Source of the DNA: JBBRHQ01 sp963840235
GTDB lineage: Bacteria; Actinomycetota; Thermoleophilia; Solirubrobacterales; 70-9
Direction: 5' to 3'
Assembly: GCA_963840235.1 (NCBI GenBank)
Contig: CAWIYC010000005.1
Location: 124,001 to 188,000 of the forward strand
Length of the DNA: 64,000 nucleotides
Shown: piece by piece, positions 1-8,052 of the stretch
How positions within the stretch are numbered: the first letter of the stretch is position 1
Layout of the letters: the number at the start of each line of letters is the position of its first letter
Notes under the pieces: model-generated
The model's input: only the letters and a program-made list of their open reading frames with translations
What the model was told of the DNA's origin: nothing
Databases searched by the model: none
Translations under genes and position numbers: made by a program

Positions 1-103
1 GCAGCGCGACCGTCACCCGCGGCGTCGCACCCGCGACGGCTGGACCCCAGAGGCAGGCTGCGGCCCAGAGCAGCCCGGCGGCGAGCGCTATTTTGGTGAG
101 CAC
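1..103 (-). CDS. N-terminus of an exported protein (cut by window edge)
   Basis: Reading the minus strand from a GTG at 103 gives 34 codons with no stop. They form a textbook signal peptide: Met-Leu-Thr-Lys, then about 18 hydrophobic residues (ALAAGLLWAAACLW), then a likely signal peptidase I site near VAGA. The mature part starts ATPRVTVAL and runs off the left edge, so the function cannot be named. It is divergent from hemQ and its start lies 1 bp from the hemQ start chosen here, so the two genes would share a very tight intergenic boundary. Confidence 0.45.
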   Translation of the reverse strand, partial: MLTKIALAAGLLWAAACLWGPAVAGATPRVTVAL

Positions 104-104
104 C

Positions 105-812
105 GTGGCCAGCCGGACTTTCGCGAAATTCACGTTCTTCAAGCTCGATCCCGCCTGGCGGCGCCTCGACGACGACCAGCGTGCCGCCGACAAGCTCGAG
201 TTCCTCGCCGCCTGCGAGGACTTCGGTCTCGACCGCTCGCTGCGCGCCTACTCAACCATAGGCACCCGCAGCGATGTCGACCTGCTGCTGCTGAGCCAGA
301 GCCCGATCCTCGAGGACATCCACAACTTCCACGTGGTCCTCGGCCAGAGCGGCCTCGCCAAATGGGCCACCACCCCCTACTCCTTCCTCTCGATGACCAA
401 GGCCTCCCCCTACTCCGAGGAGGAGTCGGTGCGGCCCGAGATCTGCGTGTCGGCGCGCAAGTACCTCTTCCTCTACCCGATGGTCAAGCAGCGCCGCTGG
501 TTCGGGCTGCCGATGGAGGAGCGCCAGCGGATCATGCGCAGCCACATCGAGGTCGGCCGCCGCTATCCCGAGATCTCGGTCAACACCACCTACTCATTCG
601 GCCTCGACGACCAGGAGTTCGTGGTCGCCTTCGAGGGCGACGACCCAGGCGAGTTCCTCGACCTGGTCCAGGAGCTGCGCCCGACGCAGGCCAGCGAGTA
701 CACCGAGCGCGAGACGCCGCTGTTCACCTGCATCGCGATGAGTCTCCGCAAGGCCCTCGACGCCCTCGACGGCATGCCCGTCAGCGCCGCCGAGCCGGCG
801 CGGCTTGCCTGA
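105..812 (+). CDS. hemQ: Coproheme decarboxylase (HemQ/ChdC, chlorite dismutase family)
   Basis: This enzyme catalyses the last step of the coproporphyrin-dependent heme pathway, decarboxylating two propionates of Fe-coproporphyrin III to heme b in the cytosol. The protein (235 aa) shows the family pattern: a ferredoxin-like first half (FTFFKLDPAW), then the KYLFLYPMVKQRRWF block whose Tyr124 corresponds to the catalytic radical tyrosine, and the proximal heme histidine His147 in RSHIEVGRRYP. The family is fixed to heme synthesis in actinobacteria. In-frame TTG (93) and GTG (96) codons also exist. GTG 105 is preferred because GGTGAG lies 4 nt before it, and because it avoids overlap with the divergent exported protein. 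Confidence 0.9.
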   Translation: MASRTFAKFTFFKLDPAWRRLDDDQRAADKLEFLAACEDFGLDRSLRAYSTIGTRSDVDLLLLSQSPILEDIHNFHVVLGQSGLAKWATTPYSFLSMTKASPYSEEESVRPEICVSARKYLFLYPMVKQRRWFGLPMEERQRIMRSHIEVGRRYPEISVNTTYSFGLDDQEFVVAFEGDDPGEFLDLVQELRPTQASEYTERETPLFTCIAMSLRKALDALDGMPVSAAEPARLA

Positions 813-830
813 CCTGGAATCCGGCCCGCC

Positions 831-1754
831 TCAGGGAAGGCGGGTCCATTGCGGCGACTTGCCGCCGACGCTGGCGTTGACGCGCTTCAAATGCGAACCG
901 CCGACCTTGACGGTGAAGAAGCGGAAATTGCCGTGGGAGCGCTTGACGAAGACGATGGCGCCGCCGCCGGGCGAGAAGTCGGGATCGGTCTCCTCGCCGG
1001 CGTGAGTGGGCACCACCGTGTGCCGGCCGGAGCCGTTGGAGCGCATCAGCATCAGTCGTCCACCGCCGGCGTCGGAGCCGTAGGCGATCCGGCTGCCGTT
1101 TGGCGAGAAACTGGGGTCGGTCTCGTCGGCGGCGGCCGAGGTCAGCTGGCTGGTGGACCCCGTGCGGACGTTGACGACCCAGATGTCCTGGTTTCCGCTC
1201 GAGTTCCGCTCGAAGGCGACCCTGCGGCCGTTGCGCGAGAATGACGGGTGCTTGGCGCGGCCGATCGTCGTCAGCCTGCGAACGCCGTGGCCGTCTGCCT
1301 TCACCAGGTGGAGGTCGCCGTCCTTCGGGTAGACGATCTTGCGTCCGTCGGCGCTGAGCGCCGCCGAGTTGACGCCGTCGCGGTAGAAGGGGTGCAGCAG
1401 CGGTGTCTTGTTTCGCCCCCTGCCGTTGTAGCGGAGCATGCGATTGATCAAGCCGCCACTCGGGCCGGAGGAGATGAACTCGGTCACGGCGACGATCCGC
1501 TTCCCGTTCTTGCTGGCCCCGAGACCCCGCAGGCTGATGATCTTGTGCGACGGGTCGGGGTCCACCTTTGCCAGGGTCCGCACCCCGCTCCCGTCGGCCC
1601 GCATCGAGCGGATCTTGTCGAAGCCGCCGAAGACGATCCTCGTTTGCGTGGAAGGCCGCTTGGCGGCGCCGGTGGGGGCGGCGGCGATTGCGAGGGCGGC
1701 TGCGAGGACGATGACCGCAACCCGGCTCGACTTGATCGCGACCTCACGCCCCAT
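831..1754 (-). CDS. Exported PD40/TolB-like beta-propeller protein
   Basis: The protein (307 aa) starts with a signal peptide (about residues 10-32, VAVIVLAAALAIAAAPTGAA). It continues with repeated PD40 blades recognisable by motifs such as LSADGRKIVY, FSRNGRRVAF, FSPNGSRIAY and FSPGGGAIVF. It is probably a TolB-type propeller outside the membrane; the ligand is unknown. ATG 1754 is chosen over an in-frame TTG at 1763. Its 3' end faces hemQ. It is a paralogue of the next gene, with the same C-terminal ending (G...PQWTRLP versus GLQWTRIP), so the pair arose by tandem duplication. Confidence 0.75.
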   Translation of the reverse strand: MGREVAIKSSRVAVIVLAAALAIAAAPTGAAKRPSTQTRIVFGGFDKIRSMRADGSGVRTLAKVDPDPSHKIISLRGLGASKNGKRIVAVTEFISSGPSGGLINRMLRYNGRGRNKTPLLHPFYRDGVNSAALSADGRKIVYPKDGDLHLVKADGHGVRRLTTIGRAKHPSFSRNGRRVAFERNSSGNQDIWVVNVRTGSTSQLTSAAADETDPSFSPNGSRIAYGSDAGGGRLMLMRSNGSGRHTVVPTHAGEETDPDFSPGGGAIVFVKRSHGNFRFFTVKVGGSHLKRVNASVGGKSPQWTRLP

Positions 1755-1814
1755 ATGCCGCAACCCTACTACCGGGGAATCCGGAATCGATCGGGTGAGG
1801 ACGGATCTCCGGCT

Positions 1815-2771
1815 CTATGGAATCCGCGTCCATTGCAGACCGCGCGGCCTCACCTTGAGGTGCGCCACCGCCACCTTCGGGTTCTTGCCCGAGGTTCGAA
1901 CCGTCCGCAGCGAGTAGCGCCGCGGCGAGCGGTCGCCGTTGACCTCCACCAGGCGCAGGTACGCGATCGCGCGCCCGTTGGGCGAGAAGTCCGGATCGAG
2001 GGTGAAACGGGGATCGTTCGAGCGAAGGACCGTCCGCTGCTTGCTGCCGTTGGCCTGCATCACCTTGAGCCTGTCGGGGGTCCCGCCCGCACCGCCCTGT
2101 CCAAGCTGCATGAAGGCGACCAGGTGGCGGCTCGAGACCACCGGCGAGAGGTTGTACTGGCCGTTGGGCGTCAACCGGATCTCCGAGTGGAAGGGGGTCG
2201 TGAACGGCTTGCGAAAGATTCCCACGGTCCCCCCCATCGACGACTGCCGGGCGAAGAAGAGGTTCTTCCCGCTCGGCGCGAAGGCAGGGTCGAAGGCGCG
2301 ACGCGCATCGTTGGTGAGCTGCTTGCGGTCGCCGCCGCCGGCGTTCATGGACCAGATCTCGTCGTCCTTGCCGTAGGCGATGCGAGTGCCGTCGGCGGAG
2401 ATCGCCACCTCGCTGTCGGCGACCGTATGCAGCCGCAGCAGCAGCTTCAGCTTGTGGCCCCTCCGCCAGAGGTAGATCCTGCGGATGCTGCCCTGCTTCG
2501 GATAGGGCAGCGCCTCGTGGGTGATGATCGCGATCCGGCGGCCGTTCTCGGAGGCCGAGATGTCGTTGGTGTCGCCGGGAATGCGGGCGAAGCAGTGAAG
2601 GCCGCGCCCCTGTGGGCTTGCCGCCCAGAGCTTGCCGGAGGCGGCGAAGACAAGACGCGTATGGGCGGCGCCACGGGCGCCGGCGGGTGAAGCCGTGAGC
2701 AGGAGGAGGGCGAGGAGGGATGCGACCCCGAGCAGGGTCGCCCCTACCGACTTGATGCAGGAAGTTCTCAT
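1815..2771 (-). CDS. Exported PD40/TolB-like beta-propeller protein (paralogue)
   Basis: The protein (318 aa) carries a signal peptide (LLGVASLLALLLLTASPAGARGA) and PD40 blades (ISADGTRIAY, FAPSGKNLFF, FSPNGRAIAY). It ends GLQWTRIP like its downstream neighbour 60 bp away, so the two are likely co-transcribed duplicates. ATG 2771 is preferred because AAGGGG directly precedes it and the signal peptide then begins within a few residues; a longer in-frame extension to 2831 adds 20 low-complexity residues. A role in surface binding or lipoprotein-like scaffolding is inference only. Confidence 0.75.
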   Translation of the reverse strand: MRTSCIKSVGATLLGVASLLALLLLTASPAGARGAAHTRLVFAASGKLWAASPQGRGLHCFARIPGDTNDISASENGRRIAIITHEALPYPKQGSIRRIYLWRRGHKLKLLLRLHTVADSEVAISADGTRIAYGKDDEIWSMNAGGGDRKQLTNDARRAFDPAFAPSGKNLFFARQSSMGGTVGIFRKPFTTPFHSEIRLTPNGQYNLSPVVSSRHLVAFMQLGQGGAGGTPDRLKVMQANGSKQRTVLRSNDPRFTLDPDFSPNGRAIAYLRLVEVNGDRSPRRYSLRTVRTSGKNPKVAVAHLKVRPRGLQWTRIP

Positions 2772-3038
2772 ACCCCTTGAAACACGGAGCCGCTCCCCGC
2801 GATGCGGCCCCGGCGCCCCGCCGAAACGCACATTCGGTCGGAATATCAGACCTGATGCTGCGTTCGGCGCCTATCGCCTACGGGACGCGCGTCCGCTGCA
2901 GTCCGATCGGCCGGGCGCGCAAGCCACTCTTGACGATCCTGGGATCACCGGGGCGAATCGGTGTCTGCTCATGAATGCCGGTAACCCCTCGCGCCGCCCA
3001 TTGTTGCGCCGTCACTTCCCTATCCTTCCGCGTTCGCG

Positions 3039-4442
3039 ATGAGCGCTCCCGGGACAACCGAGAACCCCCTCCGCGTCGCCATCATCGGCGCCGGTCCGTC
3101 CGGGTTCTACGCCGCCGAGCACATCCTCAAGGACGAGGGGACCCACGCCCAGGTGGACCTCTTCGACCGCCTCCCCACGCCGTTCGGCCTGGTCCGCGGA
3201 GGGGTGGCTCCCGACCATCCGAAGATCAAGTCCGTGATCCGGGTCTACGAGAAGACCGCGGCCCGCGACGGGTTCCGCTTCTTCGGCAACGTCAAGGTCG
3301 GCCACGACATCGACGTCGAGGACCTCGAGCGCCTCTACCACGCGATCGTCTTCACCGTCGGCTGCGAGACCGACCGACAGCTCGGGATCCCGGGCGAGGA
3401 GAAGCCCGGTAGCCACGCCGCCACCGCCTTCGTCGGCTGGTACAACGCCCACCCCGACTACGCGGACGAGGAGTTCGACCTCAGCTGCGAGCGGGCGGTG
3501 GTGATCGGCAACGGCAACGTCGCCATGGACGTCGCCCGGATGCTGGCGCTGACCGACCGCGAGCTGCGCGAGACCGACACCGCCGATCACGCGATCGGGA
3601 TGCTCGGCGGCAACAAGGTCTCCGAGATCGTCGTCCTCGGCCGCCGGGGGCCGGTCCAGGCCGCCTTCACCAACCCCGAGATCAGGGAGCTGGGCGAGAT
3701 GCACGACGCCGACGTCGTCGTCGATCCCGCCGAGGTCGAGCTCGACCCGGCCAGCCAGACCTACCTCGACTCCGACGAGGCGGACAAGACGACCCGTGTC
3801 AACGTCGAGACGCTGCGCGAGTTCTCCGGGCGCGAGCCCGAGGGCAAGCCGAAGCGGATCGTCCTGCGCTTCCTCTGCTCCCCGGTCGAGATCACCGGCG
3901 AGGGCAGGGTCGAGGGTGTGGTCATCGGCCGCAACCGGCTGGTCGAGGATGGCGGCGCCCTGCGCGCCCGCGACACGGGCGAGCGCGAAGAGCTCGACTG
4001 CGGCCTCGTCCTGCGCTCGGTCGGCTACACCGGGATCCCGATCGAGGGGGTCCCGTTCGATGACCAGAAGGGCACGATCCTCAACGAGGGCGGCCGCGTC
4101 CTCGACTCGCACGACGGCGGCCAGAAAACCGGCCATTACACGGCCGGCTGGATCAAGCGCGGTCCCTCGGGCGTGATCGGGACCAACAAGAAGGACGCGC
4201 TGGAGACAGTTCGCCACCTGCTCGACGACGTCGCCTCCGGCACCCTGCTCGAGCCCTCCTCCCCCGAGCCCGCCGCGGTCGAGGAGCTGCTGGCAGAACG
4301 CGGGGTCCGCTTCATCAGCTTCGAGGACTGGCAGGCGATCGACGAGGCCGAGGTCGGGCGCGGCGAGCCCCACGGGCGCCCGCGGGTCAAGTTCGTCCGG
4401 GTCGAGGAGATGCTCGACGTCCTCGGCCAGCGGGTCGGCTAG
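3039..4442 (+). CDS. fprA: Ferredoxin/adrenodoxin-type NADP reductase (FprA family)
   Basis: This flavoprotein passes electrons between NADPH and ferredoxins. The FAD-binding Rossmann motif GAGPSGFYAAE is near residue 17, followed by the family signature LPTPFGLVRGGVAPDHPKIK. The NADP-binding GNGNVAMDVAR is near residue 157, and the FAD-closing block ending in GWIKRGPSGVIGTNK is near residue 370. The length (467 aa) is normal for FprA-like enzymes. The stop is 2 nt before the BolA start, and the glutaredoxin follows, so the reductase sits in an apparent operon for ferredoxin and Fe-S or redox maintenance. Confidence 0.9.
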   Translation: MSAPGTTENPLRVAIIGAGPSGFYAAEHILKDEGTHAQVDLFDRLPTPFGLVRGGVAPDHPKIKSVIRVYEKTAARDGFRFFGNVKVGHDIDVEDLERLYHAIVFTVGCETDRQLGIPGEEKPGSHAATAFVGWYNAHPDYADEEFDLSCERAVVIGNGNVAMDVARMLALTDRELRETDTADHAIGMLGGNKVSEIVVLGRRGPVQAAFTNPEIRELGEMHDADVVVDPAEVELDPASQTYLDSDEADKTTRVNVETLREFSGREPEGKPKRIVLRFLCSPVEITGEGRVEGVVIGRNRLVEDGGALRARDTGEREELDCGLVLRSVGYTGIPIEGVPFDDQKGTILNEGGRVLDSHDGGQKTGHYTAGWIKRGPSGVIGTNKKDALETVRHLLDDVASGTLLEPSSPEPAAVEELLAERGVRFISFEDWQAIDEAEVGRGEPHGRPRVKFVRVEEMLDVLGQRVG

Positions 4443-4444
4443 CG

Positions 4445-4720
4445 GTGGCAGACCTGGCCGAGATCCGGGCGATGATCGAGGCTGCGCTCCCCGGCGCCGA
4501 GGTCGAGGTGTCCGACCAGACCGGCACCGGTGACCACCTCGAGGCGGCCGTCACCGCGCCCCAGTTCGAGGGACTGTCGCGGATCGACCAGCACCGGCTG
4601 GTCAAGGCGGCGGTGAAGGAGCGGATCGACGACGGGGCGATCCACGCCCTGACCCTGAAAACGACACCTCCCGGCGGGTCCTCCGCCGCTCGTCCGGGCG
4701 CGCCGGGGTCAACGGGGTAA
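4445..4720 (+). CDS. BolA-family protein
   Basis: The small cytosolic protein (91 aa, GTG start) matches BolA: an N-terminal helix (IRAMIEAALPGAEVEVSD), the central strand pair with DHLEAAVTAPQFEG, and the conserved RIDQHRLVKAAVKERI...IHAL segment. BolA proteins bind monothiol CGFS glutaredoxins and share a [2Fe-2S] cluster through a conserved histidine, here in QHR. The next gene, 10 bp downstream, encodes exactly that partner. The last 15 residues (Gly/Ser/Ala/Pro-rich) extend beyond the usual domain. Confidence 0.85.
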   Translation: MADLAEIRAMIEAALPGAEVEVSDQTGTGDHLEAAVTAPQFEGLSRIDQHRLVKAAVKERIDDGAIHALTLKTTPPGGSSAARPGAPGSTG

Positions 4721-4730
4721 GATCGGCTTC

Positions 4731-5126
4731 ATGGCCGAGAACGATTTCAAGGACCAGGTCGAGCGGTTGATCGCCGACAACCAGGTGCTGCTGTTCATGA
4801 AGGGCACGCCGGAGATGCCCCGCTGCGGCTTCTCAATGCGGGTGGTGCAGATGCTCGACTCGCTCGATGTCGAGTACGGGGCGATCGACGTGCTGCCGGC
4901 GCTGGAGCCGCTGCGCGAGGTCACCGGAGAGATCTCCGACTGGCGCACCTTCCCGCAGCTCTACGTCAACGGTGAGCTGCTCGGGGGCGCCGACATCGTC
5001 GGCGAGATGTACGAGTCCGGCGAGCTCGCCGAGGCGCTCGGGGTCGAGCAGGCCGAGGCCGTCGCTCCCGCTGCGGCGGAGCCCGCGCAGGGGCCGCCGC
5101 TTCAGATCGACAACCCCGCTGGTTGA
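4731..5126 (+). CDS. grxD: Monothiol CGFS glutaredoxin (Grx4/GrxD type)
   Basis: This is a cytosolic Fe-S carrier or sensor glutaredoxin. The active-site CGFS is at residues 32-35, preceded by MKGTPEMPR. The glutathione-binding elements WRTFPQLYVNGELLGGADIVGEMYESGEL follow. The domain is complete by residue about 103, after which there is an unusual Ala/Pro/Glu-rich tail of about 25 residues. Pairing with the adjacent bolA is the standard BolA-Grx4 arrangement. Its stop codon overlaps the TTG start of the RNase gene by 4 nt, which suggests translational coupling. Confidence 0.9.
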   Translation: MAENDFKDQVERLIADNQVLLFMKGTPEMPRCGFSMRVVQMLDSLDVEYGAIDVLPALEPLREVTGEISDWRTFPQLYVNGELLGGADIVGEMYESGELAEALGVEQAEAVAPAAAEPAQGPPLQIDNPAG

Positions 5127-5572
5127 CGAGACGCCCCTCGCTGAGGGTGCCGGCCGCGACCGCCGCGGTCGCGGCCCTGCTTCTCGCTGCCCTGCTGGGC
5201 GGCGGATGCGGCGACGGCGGCGCCTCGACGGCCCCGGTCTCCCAGGGTCCCGGCATCGGGCCGCCACGAACCGGGGAGGCCGCGGCCATCCTCGCCTCCA
5301 GGGTGCCCGAGGCCGGCCAGCGAGCCACCGTGGCGCGGGTGCTGCGGCTGATCGCCTCCGGCCGGCGCCTCCCCTACGAGCAGGACGGCAGCGTCTTCCA
5401 GAACCGCGAGGGGAACCTGCCCGACCTCCCCTCGGGACTGCTCTACCGCGAGTACACGGTCCCCACCCAGGGCAGCCCCGATCGCGGCGCCAGGCGGTTG
5501 GTGGTCGGCGACGACGGCAGCGTCTATTACACCAGCGACCACTATTCCAACTTCACCCGCCTCGATGAGTGA
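5123..5572 (+). CDS. Secreted guanyl-specific ribonuclease (RNase Sa/barnase superfamily)
   Basis: The protein (149 aa) has an N-terminal export signal ending in LLGGGCGDGG, which resembles a lipobox at Cys29. The mature domain matches microbial N1/T1 ribonucleases: YREYTV carries the catalytic glutamate (Glu110), PDRGARRLVVG the phosphate-binding arginines (Arg121, Arg124), and YYTSDHYSNF the general acid His140. Family members cleave single-stranded RNA after G. The next gene encodes a barstar-like inhibitor, so the two form a nuclease-immunity pair. TTG start; an alternative start at a downstream GTG would shorten the signal. Confidence 0.85.
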   Translation: MTRRPSLRVPAATAAVAALLLAALLGGGCGDGGASTAPVSQGPGIGPPRTGEAAAILASRVPEAGQRATVARVLRLIASGRRLPYEQDGSVFQNREGNLPDLPSGLLYREYTVPTQGSPDRGARRLVVGDDGSVYYTSDHYSNFTRLDE

Positions 5573-5593
5573 GCCCCAGGAAAAACGAACGCT

Positions 5594-6004
5594 ATGAGCG
5601 AACCGGCGACAGACGCGTTCGCACTGCTCGAGGCGGACCCCCCGGTGCGCGTCCTCGACGACGACTCCTCCCTGCCGGGCGAGGGCGGCGCCGGCGAGAT
5701 CCGCGCCCGCGTCTCCGGGTCCGGCATCGCCGACGACGCCAGCCTGTTCTCGGCCCTCGCGGCCGCGCTCTGCTTCCCCTCCTGGTTCGGCGCCAACTGG
5801 GACGCGCTCCTGGACTGCCTCCGCGACCTCGGAGCCGGCGGCCAGGCGCCGGCAGCAGTCACCCTCGTCGTCGACGACGCGGCGGCGATGCTGACCGAGG
5901 CCCCGCGGACGGGCGCGCTGCTGGTCGAGACCTGGGTCATCGCTGCGCTGTGGTGGGCGCAGCGGGGCGTCCCCTGCCGGCTCTGCCTGATGATCGAGCC
6001 CTGA
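5594..6004 (+). CDS. Barstar-family ribonuclease inhibitor
   Basis: The protein (136 aa) has no signal peptide and carries the barstar core FPSWFGANWDALLDCLRDL (around residue 60), matching the family FP..FG.NWDAL.DCL. Barstar binds the active site of the extracellular RNase inside the producer cell and prevents self-damage. The gene lies 21 bp downstream of the RNase in the same direction, so expression of inhibitor with toxin is built in. An N-terminal stretch of about 40 residues precedes the core, longer than in classical barstar. Confidence 0.85.
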   Translation: MSEPATDAFALLEADPPVRVLDDDSSLPGEGGAGEIRARVSGSGIADDASLFSALAAALCFPSWFGANWDALLDCLRDLGAGGQAPAAVTLVVDDAAAMLTEAPRTGALLVETWVIAALWWAQRGVPCRLCLMIEP

Positions 6005-6068
6005 CCGCCTCGAGCCCTTCCCCCATCGGGACCCTCGCCCCTACCAGGGGGGCCCTCCGGCGGCTCAC

Positions 6069-6113
6069 TGAACGGTTTCAGCGCCTATGGGTGCTGAAAC
6101 CGTTCATTCAATG
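6069..6113. repeat. Dispersed hairpin palindrome, copy 1
   Basis: A perfect 14-bp inverted repeat (TGAACGGTTTCAGC, 6069-6082, and its complement 6093-6106) encloses a 10-nt centre that can pair three further bases around a TATG loop. It lies between the convergent ends of the barstar and erpA genes, so it could stop transcription from both sides. No T-tract follows on the plus strand. The same element, with about 39 of 45 bases identical, recurs at 25973, and a structural variant is at 57836. Confidence 0.8.
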
Positions 6114-6205
6114 ACGTTGACGGGCACCAAGGGGCCGCGCCGGCCGTAGTGGCTCTCGCGGAGGTGGCCGTCCGGACCCGGCCGGATGAGCAGCGGGTAT
6201 GCCGC

Positions 6206-6577
6206 TCAGACCGCGGCTTGGTCGGCCGCGTCCTCGCGGACCTGGAAGGAGGAGCCGCAGCCGCAGGCGGCGACGACGTTGGGATTGTTGACCTGGAAAC
6301 CGGCGCCCTGGAGCCCCTCGACGTAGTCAACCTCGGAGCCGAATACGAACTGGGCGCTGACCTTGTCGACGATCACGGCGACGCCGCGGTCCTCGAAGAC
6401 GTGGTCGTCCTCCTTGACCTTGTCGAAGGCGAGGGCGTACTGGAAGCCTGAGCAGCCTCCGCCCCGCACGGCCACGCGCAGCGCCTGCTCGTCGCCCTCC
6501 GAGGAGCCGAGGAGCTCGTTGATCTTCTCCGCCGCGGTCGGCGTCAGGGTGATTGCTGCGGTCGGTGCCTCGCTCAT
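6206..6577 (-). CDS. erpA: A-type iron-sulfur carrier (ErpA/IscA/HesB family)
   Basis: The 123-aa protein delivers Fe-S clusters to apo-proteins. The three cluster-binding cysteines are in place: Cys42 in GGGCSGFQY and Cys105/Cys107 in ACGCGSSF. ATG 6577 is chosen because it gives the usual short N-terminus before ITLTPTAAEKI; a 15-residue upstream extension in frame is not family-like. It adds to the nearby Fe-S theme (BolA, Grx4, FprA) but lies on the opposite strand and is separately transcribed. Confidence 0.9.
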   Translation of the reverse strand: MSEAPTAAITLTPTAAEKINELLGSSEGDEQALRVAVRGGGCSGFQYALAFDKVKEDDHVFEDRGVAVIVDKVSAQFVFGSEVDYVEGLQGAGFQVNNPNVVAACGCGSSFQVREDAADQAAV

Positions 6578-6608
6578 GGCTTCACATTGTAAAGCACGGT
6601 CAAGCCAC

Positions 6609-6926
6609 TCAGCCTGCGCCACCGTCGCCGCTGCCGCTGCCGCTGCCGCTGCCGTAGCGATGGTCGAGGTATTGGCGGATCCTGCGGGAGTCGTGGATCA
6701 CCTCGTCGCCGTCGACCAGCACCGGCACCCGCTGCTGCCCGGTCAGCTCGACGATCCCGGCCCGGCTCGATCGCTTCAGCGGCACCCGCTCGGTGCGGTG
6801 GGAGAGAGAGTGGCGGGCGAGGCTGCGGGCGACGGCGCCGCAGGGGCAGAGGAAGTTGGTCGGGGTCGGGCAGCGGTAGAGCACCAGACGCTCGCCCCCG
6901 TCGCCCGCTCGCGACTCCCCGGTCAT
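6609..6926 (-). CDS. Glutaredoxin/GST N-terminal-like thioredoxin-fold protein
   Basis: The protein (105 aa) reads as a thioredoxin-fold N-domain: a first strand LVLYRCPT, a CPCG motif near residue 27 in the position of a redox-active pair, then RVPVLVDGDEVIHDSRRIRQYLDHRYG, the cis-Pro and glutathione-contact region typical of GST-N and glutaredoxins. It ends in a Gly-Ser repeat tail (YGSGSGSGSG). Its ATG overlaps the stop of the upstream dehydrogenase by 4 nt (ATGA), so translation is coupled. Substrate unknown. Confidence 0.7.
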   Translation of the reverse strand: MTGESRAGDGGERLVLYRCPTPTNFLCPCGAVARSLARHSLSHRTERVPLKRSSRAGIVELTGQQRVPVLVDGDEVIHDSRRIRQYLDHRYGSGSGSGSGDGGAG

Positions 6927-7981
6927 CCCGGCGTCAGCCGGTCGCCGAGCTGCAGGGCCCGGCCGAGGGCCCGCAGGACGAGGTCGCTGCGGGGTGCCCG
7001 GCCGACGCGGTCGCCGAGCTGCTCCATCTGCCAGCGGACCGCCACCTCGAGGGTCTCCTCGTGCGGGCGCGGCTTGAACCCGAGCTCCTTCTTCGCCTTG
7101 GTGCAGCGGTAGGTCCACCACTGCGAGGCGGAGATCAGCTCGTCCGGGCTCACCGGCGGCGAGATCCCCACCCAGCCGGCCATCTCGACCGAGGCCATGG
7201 TCAGGCCGAAGGGGACCTTCAGCGGCGGAGGCGGGACGTTGGAGATGCGGGCGATGTCGGCAAACAGGCGCTGGAGGGTGAAGTTGCGCCCGCCCAGCAG
7301 GTAGCGCTCGCCGGTCTTCCCCTTGCTCTCCGCCAGCAGGTGGCCCTCGGCGACGTCGCGAACGTCGACGACGTTGAGGCCGCCGTCGACGTAGACCGGG
7401 ATCTGGCGCAGAAGCACCCGCCTGATCAGCCGGTTCGAGGTCCCCCCGGCGGGATCGTCGGGCCCGAGGACGAAGGTCGGGTTGACGACCACCAGATCGA
7501 GGCCGTGGGCCGCGACCCGCAGGGCCTCGACCTCGGCCTCGTGCTTGGAGTTGATGTAGGCGATCCCCAGTCGCCCGGCGGTGAACGGCTGCGTCTCGTC
7601 GGCGGTGCCGCCAGGCTTGGCCGGACCGACGGCGCCGGCGGAGGAGGTGTGGACGACCCGATCGACGCCCGCGGCGAGCGCCTCCTCCATGACGATCCTG
7701 GTGCCGCCGACGTTGACGGCAAAGACGTGCTCGGCCGCTCCGGGGCGCATCGAGGTGGTGCCGGCCACATGGAAGACGCGTTCCGCCCCCTCCATCGCCC
7801 TGCGCACGGCGCGGCGGTCGGTGACATCGCCGGTGACGCGCTCGAATTCGACATCGGCCAGGTGGTCGAGCTTCGACTTGCGCCGTGCGAGCAGGCGGAG
7901 CTGGTCGCCGCGCCCGGCCAGCGCCCGCACCAGGTGCGAGCCGATGAATCCAGAGCCCCCTGTCACAACCGTCGTCGCCAC
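6923..7981 (-). CDS. NAD-dependent epimerase/dehydratase (extended SDR)
   Basis: The 352-aa protein begins MATTVVTGGSGFIGSHL, the TGxxGxxG NAD(P)-binding motif of extended short-chain dehydrogenases. The catalytic YINSK (YxxxK) follows near residue 142, preceded by HTSSAGAVG with the active-site serine. The C-terminal half is substrate-binding. It resembles dihydroflavonol-reductase-like or 3-beta-hydroxysteroid-dehydrogenase-like SDRs, but the substrate is not readable. It forms a two-gene unit with the GST-N-like protein downstream. Confidence 0.85.
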   Translation of the reverse strand: MATTVVTGGSGFIGSHLVRALAGRGDQLRLLARRKSKLDHLADVEFERVTGDVTDRRAVRRAMEGAERVFHVAGTTSMRPGAAEHVFAVNVGGTRIVMEEALAAGVDRVVHTSSAGAVGPAKPGGTADETQPFTAGRLGIAYINSKHEAEVEALRVAAHGLDLVVVNPTFVLGPDDPAGGTSNRLIRRVLLRQIPVYVDGGLNVVDVRDVAEGHLLAESKGKTGERYLLGGRNFTLQRLFADIARISNVPPPPLKVPFGLTMASVEMAGWVGISPPVSPDELISASQWWTYRCTKAKKELGFKPRPHEETLEVAVRWQMEQLGDRVGRAPRSDLVLRALGRALQLGDRLTPG

Positions 7982-8052
7982 GGCGGGGGATCCTAGATGG
8001 AATCGCCTCTCCGGACGGGCGGGACCCCGGTGTTCTGATAGAACCGGCCTTC

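Noticed and set aside
3012..4373. 453-codon open frame on the minus strand opposite fprA
   Set aside because: It is the antisense of a clear FAD/NADP reductase; the reading is Asp/Val/Gly-rich without motifs, as expected from GC-rich third positions.
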